Positions 9,622-50,900 of a DNA stretch of 64,000 bases are shown piece by piece. Source of the DNA: Apostichopus japonicus (Eukaryota > Echinodermata > Holothuroidea > Aspidochirotida > Stichopodidae); the NCBI RefSeq assembly GCF_037975245.1, contig NC_092571.1, positions 1,842,501 through 1,906,500 of the forward strand, read 5' to 3'. The translations under genes were made by a program, and so were the position numbers. The first letter of the stretch is position 1. Each line of letters begins with the position of its first letter. The notes beneath the pieces were generated by a model. The model was given only the letters and a program-made list of their open reading frames with translations. It ran no database searches and was not told the DNA's origin.

Positions 9622-12189
9622 CAGGGGCGTAGCGAAGGGGTTTTTGTTGGGGGTGTGTGGAGAATTTGATTTGCCGACGGATCTGGAAGTGGTGACTGAA
9701 ATGGGGGAGGGGTCTAAGGGGAGGGGGTCTACCCCTCCCCTTTGGAAAATTTTTTGTTTTGAAACGTCCTTAGATGCAATCTGGTGCATATTTTAAGTCA
9801 AATTTGATTTGCCGACGGATCTGGAAGTGGTGAATGAAATGGGGGAGGGGTCTAAGGGGAGGGGGTCTACCCCTCCCCTTTGGAAAATTTTTAGTTTTGA
9901 AACGTCCTTAGATGCAATCTGGTGCATATTTTAAGTCAAATTTGATTTGCCGACGGATCTGGAAGTGGTGACTGAAATGGGGGAGGGGTCTAAGGGTAGG
10001 GGGTCTACCCTCCCCTTTGGAAAATTTTTAGTTTTGAAACGTCCTTAGATGCAATCTGGTGCATATTTTAAGTCAAATTTGATTTGCCGACGGATCTGGA
10101 AGTGGTGACTGAAATGGGGGAGGGGTCTAAGGGTAGGGGGTCTACCCCTCCCCTTTGGAAAATTTTTAGTTTTGAAACGTCCTTAGATGCAATCTGGTGC
10201 ATATTTTAAGTCAAATTTGATTTGCCGACGGATCTGGAAGTGGTGACTGAAATGGGGGAGGGGTCTAAGGGTAGGGGGTCTACCCCTCCCCTTTGGAAAA
10301 TTTTTAGTTTTGAAACGTCGTTAGATGCAATCTGGTGCATATTTTAAGTCAAATTTGATTTGCCGACGGATCTGGAAGTGGTGACTGAAATGGGGGAGGG
10401 GTCTAAGGGTAGGGGGTCTACCCCTCCCCTTTGGAAAATTTTTAGTTTTGAAACGTCGTTAGATGCAATCTGGTGCATATTTTAAGTCAAATTTGATTTG
10501 CCGACGGATCTGGAAGTGGTGACTGAAATGGGGAGGGGTCTAAGGGTAGGGGGTCTACCCCTCCCCTTTGGAAAATTTTTAGTTTTGAAACGTCCTTAGA
10601 TGCAATCTGGTGCATATTTTAAGTCAAATTTGATTTGCCGACGGATCTGGAAGTGGTGACTGAAATGGGGGAGGGGTCTAAGGGTAGGGGGTCTACCCCT
10701 CCCCTTTGGAAAATTTTTAGTTTTGAAACGTCGTTAGATGCAATCTGGTGCATATTTTAAGTCAAATTTGATTTGCCGACGGATCTGGAAGTGGTGACTG
10801 AAATGGGGGAGGGGTCTAAGGGTAGGGGGTCTACCCCTCCCCTTTGGAAAATTTTTAGTTTTGAAACGTCCTTAGATGCAATCTGGTGCATATTTTAAGT
10901 CAAATTTGATTTGCCGACGGATCTGGAAGTGGTGACTGAAATGGGGGAGGGGTCTAAGGGTAGGGGGTCTACCCCTCCCCTTTGGAAAATTTTTAGTTTT
11001 GAAACGTCGTTAGATGCAATCTGGTGCATATTTTAAGTCAAATTTGATTTGCCGACGGATCTGGAAGTGGTGACTGAAATGGGGGAGGGGTCTAAGGGTA
11101 GGGGGTCTACCCCTCCCCTTTGGAAAATTTTTAGTTTTGAAACGTCCTTAGATGCAATCTGGTGCATATTTTAAGTCAAATTTGATTTGCCGACGGATCT
11201 GGAAGTGGTGACTGAAATGGGGGAGGGGTCTAAGGGTAGGGGGTCTACCCCTCCCCTTTGGAAAATTTTTAGTTTTGAAACGTCCTTAGATGCAATCTGG
11301 TGCATATTTTAAGTCAAATTTGATTTGCCGACGGATCTGGAAGTGGTGACTGAAATGGGGGAGGGGTCTAAGGGTAGGGGGTCTACCCCTCCCCTTTGGA
11401 AAATTTTTAGTTTTGAAACGTCCTTAGATGCAATCTGGTGCATATTTTAAGTCAAATTTGATTTGCCGACGGATCTGGAAGTGGTGACTGAAATGGGGGA
11501 GGGGTCTAAGGGTAGGGGGTCTACCCCTCCCCTTTGGAAAATTTTTAGTTTTGAAACGTCCTTAGATGCAATCTGGTGCATATTTTAAGTCAAATTTGAT
11601 TTGCCGACGGATCTGGAAGTGGTGACTGAAATGGGGGAGGGGTCTAAGGGTAGGGGGTCTACCCCTCCCCTTTGGAAAATTTTTAGTTTTGAAACGTCCT
11701 TAGATGCAATCTGGTGCATATTTTAAGTCAAATTTGATTTGCCGACGGATCTGGAAGTGGTGACTGAAATGGGGGAGGGGTCTAAGGGTAGGGGGTCTAC
11801 CCCTCCCCTTTGGAAAATTTTTAGTTTTGAAACGTCCTTAGATGCAATCTGGTGCATATTTTAAGTCAAATTTGATTTGCCGACGGATCTGGAAGTGGTG
11901 ACTGAAATGGGGGAGGGGTCTAAGGGGAGGGGGTCTACCCCTCCCCTTTGGAAAATTTTTAGTTTTGAAACGTCCTTAGATGCAATCTGGTGCATATTTT
12001 AAGTCAAATTTGGCACGGAAGAAGCTCCCGTTCTCCTTTTCTCTATTCAGCTTTCCTTCTTTCTTCCCCTTCCGCTCTCTTCACCTTTTCTCCTTTTGCC
12101 GACAGACCCAAAATTTGCCGACAGCGACCAAATTATTGGGGGGGGGGGTGTGTGACACCCCCCCACACCCCCCGCTCGCTACGCCCCTG
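9622..12189. mobile_element. hAT-like non-autonomous DNA transposon carrying a 138-bp tandem array
   Basis: The element is bounded by inverted ends: left CAGGGGCGTAGCGAAGGGG, right the complement of CAGGGGCGTAGCGAGCGGGG. It is flanked by a perfect 8-bp direct repeat, TCCACACA, at 9614-9621 and 12190-12197. An 8-bp duplication and CAGGGG ends are the hallmark of the hAT superfamily. There is no transposase. Nearly all of the interior is a tandem array (listed separately), so the element grew by internal amplification. Confidence 0.9.
9668..12010. repeat. 138-bp tandem satellite, ~17 copies, inside the hAT-like element
   Basis: Units begin GATTTGCCGACGGATCTGGA at intervals of 136-139 bp from 9668 to 11873, and most copies differ by only a few bases. 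Each has a G-rich stretch (GGGGGAGGGG, GGG, GGGGG runs) next to CCCCTCCCC. One strand could therefore form either a hairpin or a G-quadruplex. Near-identity between copies suggests recent expansion or homogenisation. Confidence 0.95.
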
Positions 12190-12197
12190 TCCACACA

Positions 12198-14341
12198 TCT
12201 TTCTACAGAGGTTTTTCATATTCAGTAACTTTTAGAATGGTTATGCTTGACTACAAGTTTCAGCATTTTGCCTCTTTGAAAAAGTAATGGATATCAATGC
12301 ATCAGGGAAATAAATAACACACTTGGTGGCCAATTAATCACCCATGAAATTAGCTCGTCCATTTCCGACTCAGTGAACTGTTTTGCCCTGCTAGTTAAGC
12401 AAAATTGCCCTGTGCCCACTCGATAAATTATTTTGCCCACCCAGTAAATGAAACTTGCCCGGTACCAACCCAGTAAATTATTTTGCCCCTAAGATTTCAT
12501 ATCAGAGATATTCATAAAAGCAAAAACATGGGTTTTTTCAGGTGAAAGTATGATAATTACTAAGTTTCCCACAAACCGGGTCATTCAGAAACCTACAACA
12601 TCGTGACCCTCTAGTTTGATTGTCGGTTCCACCCCCACCCCCCCCCCCCGTATATTACTTGTAACGTGATAACTGCATAGACGTCATGGCTTATATATAT
12701 ATATGAAAATTAGTAGTTTAACTACGCCCTCTATTTTATTCCTTTGTTTTTTCAGTTAATATGTAAGAATTGCTGTTACATATCTGAAAAGTACTAGCAT
12801 TTACCACCAAACATCATTACGCAGATACTGGGAAGATTGTAACTAAATAACGGCAGTGTTAGTACTTGTGTTACGCACAAAGTGTTAGCGTTGTTGTGTT
12901 ACGCACATAGCGGCAGTGTTAGCACTGTTGTGTTACGCACATAACGGCAGTGTTAGCACTTGTATTATACGCACATAACGGCAGTGTTAGTACTGTTGTG
13001 TTACGCCCATATCGCGAATATCACGTAAACACATCTCACGTACCCAGATCACGATGACCGGGATTGTCGTAGTGCCAATAGTGTAAAATATAAACGGCAA
13101 ATGTTAATGTCGAAGATGAGGGCGGGTGGGGGAGGGGACTTATCACAGGGGCGGGGCGCTATTCCCTCTGTCCCCGTCTTATAAATACCAGATGAATATG
13201 ATTGTATATTCATATTCTGATGCCCTCATTTTTCAAGTTCACTTTTGCTGCAAAAGATTAAAAGCTTAAAATCAACATATCTCAAAAACGGAGTACAAGT
13301 ATATGACTTACATTAAACATTCACCAGGATGGTTAGATTACATTGCCCTTTACTTGTCAAAAGTACATTGACATCTGACCTATATCCTTTTTATTGAAAA
13401 AAAGGCTTTACCTGCTCAAGCAGATCAATATGCCCAGTTGCTGGTATTTTCCTCTAGTAAAATGCAACTAGCTTTTATAATCTGAATGCTCCTTTAAAAA
13501 CTCTCCTGATCCAAATTACTACTTATGTATGTTAAATTGGAATATGTGGTGCGAAAGGACAGGCCTTTCAATCGCGCTACTGACAAAGCTGGTCCTTAGC
13601 TTATAAGGTTTGTAAACAATTAAATATATTTAAAAATATCTCATAGCCAAAATTAGACAAGGAACCCGACTATATGCTTTCATGTCTTATCAAACATAAA
13701 ATAGTGAATATAACACAAAATGCAACAAAACTGCAGACCGACTAGAATATAAATTGTTACTTTGAAACAAATATTTTGTAATGAAAAGTCACCCAACACA
13801 GAGCCTGGGCACTCAAACCGACCAATAATCCACACTCAAGCCCAGTCCCCTTACATAACGCCTGTAACCGTATGATCTTCATGATGTTACGTGAAGGCAT
13901 AGAAGCCTAAGCAAGACTATAAATTAGTATCCCCTTGGCTACGCCTCTGCTCCTTGCTAGACTACACATTAGGCTTAGCTTGGCTAGACCACAACAAGTG
14001 GATTAAGTGTTACCTTGCTGCTTAGAATTACCACCTTCGATCCATATTATTGATTTCGATTTGGAACGTATCATTGTCGACCAACTTTGCAATTAGACTC
14101 TTTAGAGACCGCTGTTGAGGGTCATTCGCAGAGACAACATCAGGAGGCTAGGTAGACATAAGTACATCTAGCGCTACCTGAATTGGAATTTACTGCAATA
14201 TTTTGCCTTTATATCCTGCTTTCCGTCCGATTAAGTTGCAAGTTATTACGGTCGTGTAATCAAATATTATGAACTCTTACGAATCTTGATCAGCTAAGTT
14301 TCGAGACGATACTTTGGTGTGTGACTTCGGAGACGTCTATC
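12198..14341. other. Intergenic and 5' flank of the REJ-domain gene
   Basis: No gene is supported. A ~41-bp minisatellite (GCGGCAGTGTTAGCACTGTT, then GTGTTACGCACATA) occupies about 12850-13012. The final few hundred bases presumably contain the promoter and 5' UTR of the gene that starts at 14342. I could not pick out a convincing TATA box. Confidence 0.6.
12850..13012. repeat. ~41-bp minisatellite
   Basis: Four imperfect copies of a unit containing CGGCAGTGTTAGCACT and GTGTTACGCACATA lie in tandem upstream of the REJ-domain gene. Confidence 0.8.
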
Positions 14342-44037
<29,696 letters not shown>

Positions 44038-46476
44038 CAGAATAGAGGGTGTTTGCAACTATTGCAACGTTAGTTATAATAATACTGAGTATTTAGTATA
44101 TAGGATGAAAGTAATATTTTAGCACGATACTGTAAATGAAAATGCTGCCCCAGGGATTCAAGGATATAATGACCTTAATCATTTTAAATTCTGTTTTGAT
44201 GTATTAGTTTGGCAGGATAAAATTAATCTATGATCTTTCCATTTTTACTTCCCATACCTTTAGAAGAACTTTACACCCTTAAAACCCATTGGTTATGAAA
44301 TGTAGCCATTCTCCCTAAAACAATTGCAAGTAATTATCAATAAAGGATTGTTCCAGGATATTTCCACTCAGAGAAATCTGAACAATTCGGTCATGAAGAG
44401 ATTACATTCGTCCAGACATTTCTATTACATTAACAGGTTGCATTAGGGGTAAAGGTTATCAGAATTGGCTCCAAATATGCTAGAATATGAAATAATGGTC
44501 ACACTTGTTCTAACATCATCAAGCCCTTTACTACGACAAACCAGAAAGTTATGTTTCTTCATTGAATCATTTAATTGTCTTATTTAAAGGCATCAATGTC
44601 TGGAAGTACTTTACAGATGCAGAAAGCAACAACAGGAATGTTTGTTTGTATTGTTTTTGTGTTGAAAAACAGTCAAGTTTTTAGCAAATCTTAAATCTGG
44701 GCCAATATATACCGATGACTTTTATTCAGGTGGAAACGCAAAAGAAAGCCGAAACCCTGATTAAACATCTAACATAAACTATTTCCTACCTTATTTGAGC
44801 TAAGTGTCGCAAATTTATATTAACTTTTGCAGATTAACTTTTGTATATTGGCTACAAAAAATTTGTATCCCAAAGAAAGAACATTTAGGAACAATTTTTA
44901 CCCCTGTTTTCGAAAAGATTTGATGTGTTTTAATAAAGTTTTAAAAAGTGACAACATTGATAATTTGTTATTCTTATTTCTATCACAACTAAGTGCTTGC
45001 TTGCACAAATTAGAAAGATATTGAAGAGAGTTTCGCCATTAAGAGGTGTGATGGGTTCCTGGACGCTGACTCTCCAACACCCCCCTTTCCTCCCCCAACA
45101 CACAGATACAAACCCACCCTTATTAATTCTTTTTGAAAGTGGCATTCGTTGATGTTCCTCATTAAGGTGAAACATTTCACAGAGCAACCTCTTCTTTCTC
45201 TGGCTTCAAAATAACATATTTTGCGCCTGTCTATCAATAGCTACAGTATAGGTTATACATGGTGAAAATATACATAGAGGTGATATGAGGCTAATCGAAG
45301 TGTTTTTGTATGGACTAGCTGCAGATATTTTACCGTCACAACTGTAAAATGTACCAAGTTTAAAGTCGGAATAATCTTCATCGGGGAAAACATTCGTGAA
45401 TACACAGCAAATTGTGCGTTTGGTTGGCTGTAAATTTCGCGCAAATTTTATGCATATACAGAGAATTAGTTAGTATATAAAATATTGCAATCGGCCAGGG
45501 TACCAAGGGAACCCTTGTTTTCCTGTGACCTAAGGTCACTATTTAACACAATGGTTGGATTATTTCTGCATCTTAAAATATGTCAAAATCACAGCCTAAC
45601 AGCATTTGACATTGTGGAGATAGGCCTACATATTTTGTGAATGTGGAAAATGTTTTGTAATTGCATTCCTACGAGAGAAAACTTAGTGATGACATCATTA
45701 TAATAGCAATTGAGAATAAAGGTCTTTGTGTTCTCCATAGCATGGACAATTTACAGTTCAACACAAAACTAAGTTGAAATGTTCTTACCGAAATATTTTT
45801 GATTTTTTTCTAGATAAACGCATGTCATGCATGCATGATTTACAGAAGTATTACACCTTTACACTGAATAAATCATTGTTTTAATATTTACCATAGAAAC
45901 TACGTGGAATATTGTCACAGACAACCACGCATCTCTATAGCAGAAGTGGTCCTGATCTGCAGATATTTTGACAGAGGAGAATAGAACCGCCAAAATAGGA
46001 CAAATTGCAACCATTTTTATGCGTTCTGAACTTGCAAAATGCTTATAGATTTGGAATCCCGTGCATGATTGTTTCAACACATAGGGCCTATGGGTGGATT
46101 TCGTTAGTACACTGGGTATCTGGACATTGTTCTAGTGAGTATGTTTTCCAACCAAGTTCGCAGTATGGAAGCAAAGTGAACGTGACGTCACTTACAGCTG
46201 AGAGGCGGGTTTGAGAGGGAGGGGAAGGTAGGGAGTATTTTGGAATGTAATTGCCGTCCAATATTGATCAGATAATTTTATGCGTCAGTAGACAGTAGTG
46301 GACTGGTCTGATATTGTTTTGATCTTGTACAGATTGCCTATAGTGAGATAAATAGACAACCCGCACAATTAAGATCAAAACAATATGGTAAGATATGACA
46401 AGATATGACTGAGTCTGAACTTATCTTTTAACTCTTTCCTATAAATATCTTTGAGGTACAAAATGGTTTTGTCTCA
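44038..46476. other. REJ-receptor 3' UTR and intergenic sequence
   Basis: Candidate polyadenylation signals AATAAA lie at 44339-44344 and 44932-44937. The remainder is AT-rich with no supported gene. Confidence 0.65.
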
Positions 46477-46484
46477 CCGACATT

Positions 46485-47299
46485 CATAGGCGTAGGAGAC
46501 TCATTTGATTTAAGGGGGGGGGGGGGGGGCTGTAACGACTTGCCCGAAAAATAATTCAGTAGGTGCCAGTGGCGGAGCTAGGGGTATTGGTCAGGGGGGA
46601 GAGACACTATCTAAGCGGAACGCCACCACAGGTTGGCGCGGAGCGTACAGAATTTTTTTTGAGTAAAGATACTCCCTAGATCGCCGGAAATGACCCTTTC
46701 CAGGCCTTGCTTATTTGCAGATAAACGAAGAATACATAGGTGTCATCGCCATTTGTCAGAAAATTGCACCAACAAAATGTGACAAATGTCAATAGGTATT
46801 TGAGAGCGCAATAAAAAAGTCAATAATCGCGAATAAGTAAAAACGTGGTGAAAAGCTGAAAAGGGCGCCAGCAGTCACCATTTGAGTCCGTCAGGGGGTC
46901 ATCCGCCCCCTCTGACTGTATGGACGCTCCGCCACTGGTAGGTGCCCGAAAAATTCTCAGCATATTGCCCAAATTTTCACCAAAAAACTTGAAAAACACA
47001 CTGCAAATTATTATTATTCTTTCAGTAGGTGCCCGAAAAAATTTTCAGCATATATATTGCCCGAAGTTTCACCCAAAAATTTGAAAACCATTGCAAATTA
47101 TTATTCTTTCAATAGATGCCCGAAAAATTCTCAGCATATTGCCGAAGTTTCACCCCCCAAAAAATGAAAAACACACTGCAACTTATTCTTCTTCCAGTAG
47201 GTGCCCGAAAAATTCTCAGAATATTGCCCGAATTTTCACCAAAAAATATGGTTGGGGGCTGCAGCCCCCCCCCCCCCCCCCCCGCCTCCTACGCCTATG
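46485..47299. mobile_element. hAT-like element (outer) with internal ~86-bp tandem repeat
   Basis: The ends are CATAGGCGTAGGAGAC and the complement of CATAGGCGTAGGAGGC. A perfect 8-bp flank duplication, CCGACATT, is at 46477-46484 and 47300-47307. Inside, about four copies of an ~86-bp unit starting AGGTGCCCGAAAAATTCTCA lie near 46940, 47026, 47112 and 47199. A second hAT element is inserted into this repeat at 46567-46937. Confidence 0.88.
46567..46937. mobile_element. hAT-like MITE nested inside the outer element
   Basis: The inverted ends are CAGTGGCGGAGC...GCTCCGCCACTG. A perfect 8-bp duplication, GTAGGTGC, is at 46559-46566 and 46938-46945; it was copied from the outer element's own 86-bp repeat, so this element is the younger one. 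Its left subterminal part is shared with 34604-34705 and 57150-57240. Confidence 0.9.
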
Positions 47300-47307
47300 C
47301 CGACATT

Positions 47308-47828
47308 CCGAATATTCCGAAATACTATGGTTTGAAAAGATTCGTAAGCAGACAATAATATTTACAGCATGTAATAACGACAGTGGTAGTTTATGTTACG
47401 TGCACCCCTAGGTGTTAGGAGTGAATCTGCGACTAAATCGAGGGATACATGTGCATGCTAACTTCATGTTATAGGGAAATTCCCCCGTGACTTCGATCAC
47501 GGTCAGTATCAACAACAACATCATAACATTCATCATTAGCCCGAACAAGTTAACAACACGTTTTTATTTCATTGGATTGAGTTCATTGTGATCTCATGCC
47601 TAGCATTAGTTTTTGCACTGTGTTTAATGAAATTGTAGCGAAGCTAGCTCGTTTTGCTTCTCGCTGAACAAGCTTAATTGTAGACATATAGGCCAAGTCT
47701 AACCTAACTGTTGTAAGGCTAGGCTAGCAGCCTACATACGCTGTATCAACTATCATTGATATGGGCTAGGTCGAATAACAGCTTTATCTAGTACAGTACT
47801 TAGGTTATATGTGGCCGAGGTACATGAA
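47308..47828 (+). promoter_or_regulatory. 5' flank and presumed promoter/5' UTR of the ketosamine-3-kinase gene
   Basis: About 0.5 kb between the hAT element and the kinase ATG. No TATA box or other site can be named with confidence. An in-frame GTG at 47811 precedes the ATG but is not needed. Confidence 0.4.
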
Positions 47829-47972
47829 ATGGAGACTTTCCTGAAGAACAGTCTTGGTTGCCAATATGTGAAGAAGATCGGAAGTGCTGGTGGGGGTTGT
47901 ATCAGTGATGGCTGTAGTTACGAGACGGACAATTATGGTAGAGTATTTGTCAAAAGTAATACAAACACTGAG
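47829..47972 (+). CDS. FN3K: FN3K exon 1: Gly-rich loop and VFVK
   Basis: It encodes [20 protein letters not shown] to [10 protein letters not shown]; donor GAG|gtaagt, phase 0. It carries the nucleotide loop, Cys24 and the ATP-contacting Lys. Confidence 0.94.
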
Positions 47973-50900
47973 GTAAGTGCTGTTATTATTAAGTTATGTT
48001 TACTAATATTTTGACTTCCAACGCAATAACCTGCATGCTAAATGTAGCCCAGTCAGGTTGGGGGGTTGTTTGCAATGCATTGACTCGTAGATAGTGGAGG
48101 GAGCAGAATTAAACTTGTGGTATAAAGATAAGCCACATAAAATGTTTGAAGTGCATTGAACCCACACTCCTATCACCTCCTATTTTCTAGTCGGACCTGT
48201 TGATGGCCGGCCTTTAAATGAATGGGACCATTTTGCTAATTTAGCTTACTGATACATTCTTTACCCCTTAACTTGGATTTAACCTTAGAGTTACCTTTCA
48301 GGATAAGTCAAACACTCACCGGTTTACTAAGCATAGTATATATAACAACTTACGTTATCAAAAGTTGGTCTGAGTATTAGTTTGCCCTGGTGTCTATGTT
48401 TTCTCTGTCATCCTAGCATTTCTGATAGATAACATGCAATTTTCTTTGTAACATAAATTTACAAAAATCTGCTTAATGCTTGAGATATGTCTAACATGAC
48501 ATGATAACTAGGTTAAACCAGTTCAGTTAGCTTATATTCTAAAGTACAATGTTTGTGATTGGGAGATGCACCCAGTAGTCATTTTTACAGAGCACAAATC
48601 CTAGTACTAGAGATAAAAATAAGTGTATATTGAAAGCCTTGATAATTATCTTGTTGTGTTTCTTTTTCACTTTGCAGTTTAACTCAAATTTGTACTAGGT
48701 ACATGTGCTTAGAGCTTAAAGCTATACACCACTGATATCAGCCCAGAAGTATTAAAGAAGCCAACAAAAAAAGAGAAAAAAATATATATACAAAAAAGAA
48801 AGGAAAATAAACATCTCTGCAGTGGCAAAAATGTGAGGCTCACAATTGGGAGTCCTTCGCCCCCCTTTTTTTGTAGCTTCTTAAGATACAGTACTGAGCA
48901 CAGTGAAGTGTGTGCAGAGTGTAGGAGGATTTGTCTTAACCTGTTTGATTCTCTGTTTCATAAAAGGCAAGGCAGATGTTTGATGGTGAGGAAGCAAGTC
49001 TTAAAGCCCTTACAGAGACAAACACTGTCAGAGTTCCAAACCCTTTGAGAGTTTGCTCTCATCCTGATGGATCTGGTGCTGTCTTTATCATGGAACATTT
49101 GGACCTGAAATCTTTGAGGAGCCATTCAGGCAAACTTGGAGAGCAGCTGGCCAGGTAGGTCTTACTTTGGCCGACTCAAGATATCAGTCTTTTGTTTGGT
49201 TAGGGGGATGGGGGTGGGAGGCGAGCATAGGGGAGGGTGATAGGTGAGGAAAGGTGCAACAGTGTCAGAGTTATGCACATAAATCAAAACTTATTACTGG
49301 TTCGATTCCATCTTAACTGCTAAAATGGGGTTCAATTTACGGAAGGATATCAAAATTCTCCTGCCCTCCCCTACACCCACCCACTTATCATCCCCCCTGC
49401 CAAGATAATTAAACCTCTTCTACTAAGTGAAGGACAGCCTAATGGGAAGTTTAGTTCTATGGTTTCATTTACAGTGAACTACAACTTTCACCTTTATATT
49501 AGTTGTTCTGTTTTTCTTGATTGTACTATTGGATTTTATAATCCAAACTGATGTACTTTCTGACATTTAAAAGATCTTTGTGAGGAGGAGGGGGTGGGTT
49601 GTTATCCAGACTTAACTGAGGGCAGTGTTTGACTTATTGATTCTACATTTGGCTGCAAACTTTTATGTGCAGTAGTTGTTACCGGTGGAATTAAATATTG
49701 TTAGTATTAAACAACAGCTGGAAGTGATCATCAAATTTGAGAGCCAAAACTAAATTGTGCATGGAGTCCTGAATTTAATATGCATAGCAAAATGCTAGAT
49801 TTCTAATAAAATGCAAAAACCTATATAACTTTTTTAAATACATAACCACTTTTCTTTCAGTATTTTTTATATGATAACTAAAGTCACAAATTTCCAGACG
49901 TTACAAAGAAGTCAATGAACAAATTATATCCGTGTATCGTAAGGACACTGGTCTAAGATGAGTAAACCAGACTTATGAAGAGTGTTAAGAGTATTAGCTC
50001 AGTGGTTACACCGGTGCCTTTCAATCATAAGGTCCAGAGTTCAAGTCACTCCAAGATTAATTATGTTGTCCAGTTACAGATTTGTTGACAATTTACAATT
50101 CATAATCATGGACATTAAATATGAATCTAAGGGACTGACTTTGGTCAACTTGCGGCATTGATAAGCCAATGATGGCTTCACAAGTTCCTGCTTGCAGGAG
50201 GATCTAAGATACATGTCATATATGAGAGTGGATACCAGCATTCTTTCATTTATCAAGACTTTCCTCTACTTGCTTTAAAACGTTATGTTTATTTTCAGGT
50301 TACATTTACATAACAACAGCCTTAAACAAAAGGAAGAAAAAGAAGAATCAAGGGTCGGAGGTCAGTTTGATGACAATACAGGAACGAGAAAGGAAAATTG
50401 CGCTGTTTCCGACTTTGGGTTTCCTGTGACAACATGTTGTGGGTACTTACCTCAGGATAACAGCTGGTCTTCCAGTTGGGTGGTGAGAATTTGATCCATT
50501 TTAATTTCTTGAAATGTTTTCCCAAAATGTTTTGTAGACTTTGATGATGTTCCTTTGGCCAGGAAATCCTTCAAAAAAATTGAACGGAAAAGGCGATTTC
50601 AGAGCATAGAAATTTTTGAAAAGAACAAGAGAATTTTTGGGGAGGTTTATAATTGTTTAGAAGTCATGAAATAGTTAGGAATTAATGTAAAAAGTGATGA
50701 AAAATTGTTTATTTCTTGTTTTATAAAACTTGTTTATCAGTCATGAAATAGGTAGGAATTTATGTAATTTTATGAAGTAAAGAGAAACTAAAAGAACTCT
50801 CTTTAATTTCAAACGGACAATATATATAATTTTAATATATAATTTTGGCTGAATTTTGTTTCCCTTTTTTTCAGCCTTCATTTATATTCAGCAACTAAAA

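Noticed and set aside
9667-12010. CRISPR-like or gene-encoding repeat array
   Set aside because: Units are contiguous 138-bp satellite without spacers and lie inside a hAT-like element in a eukaryotic genome.
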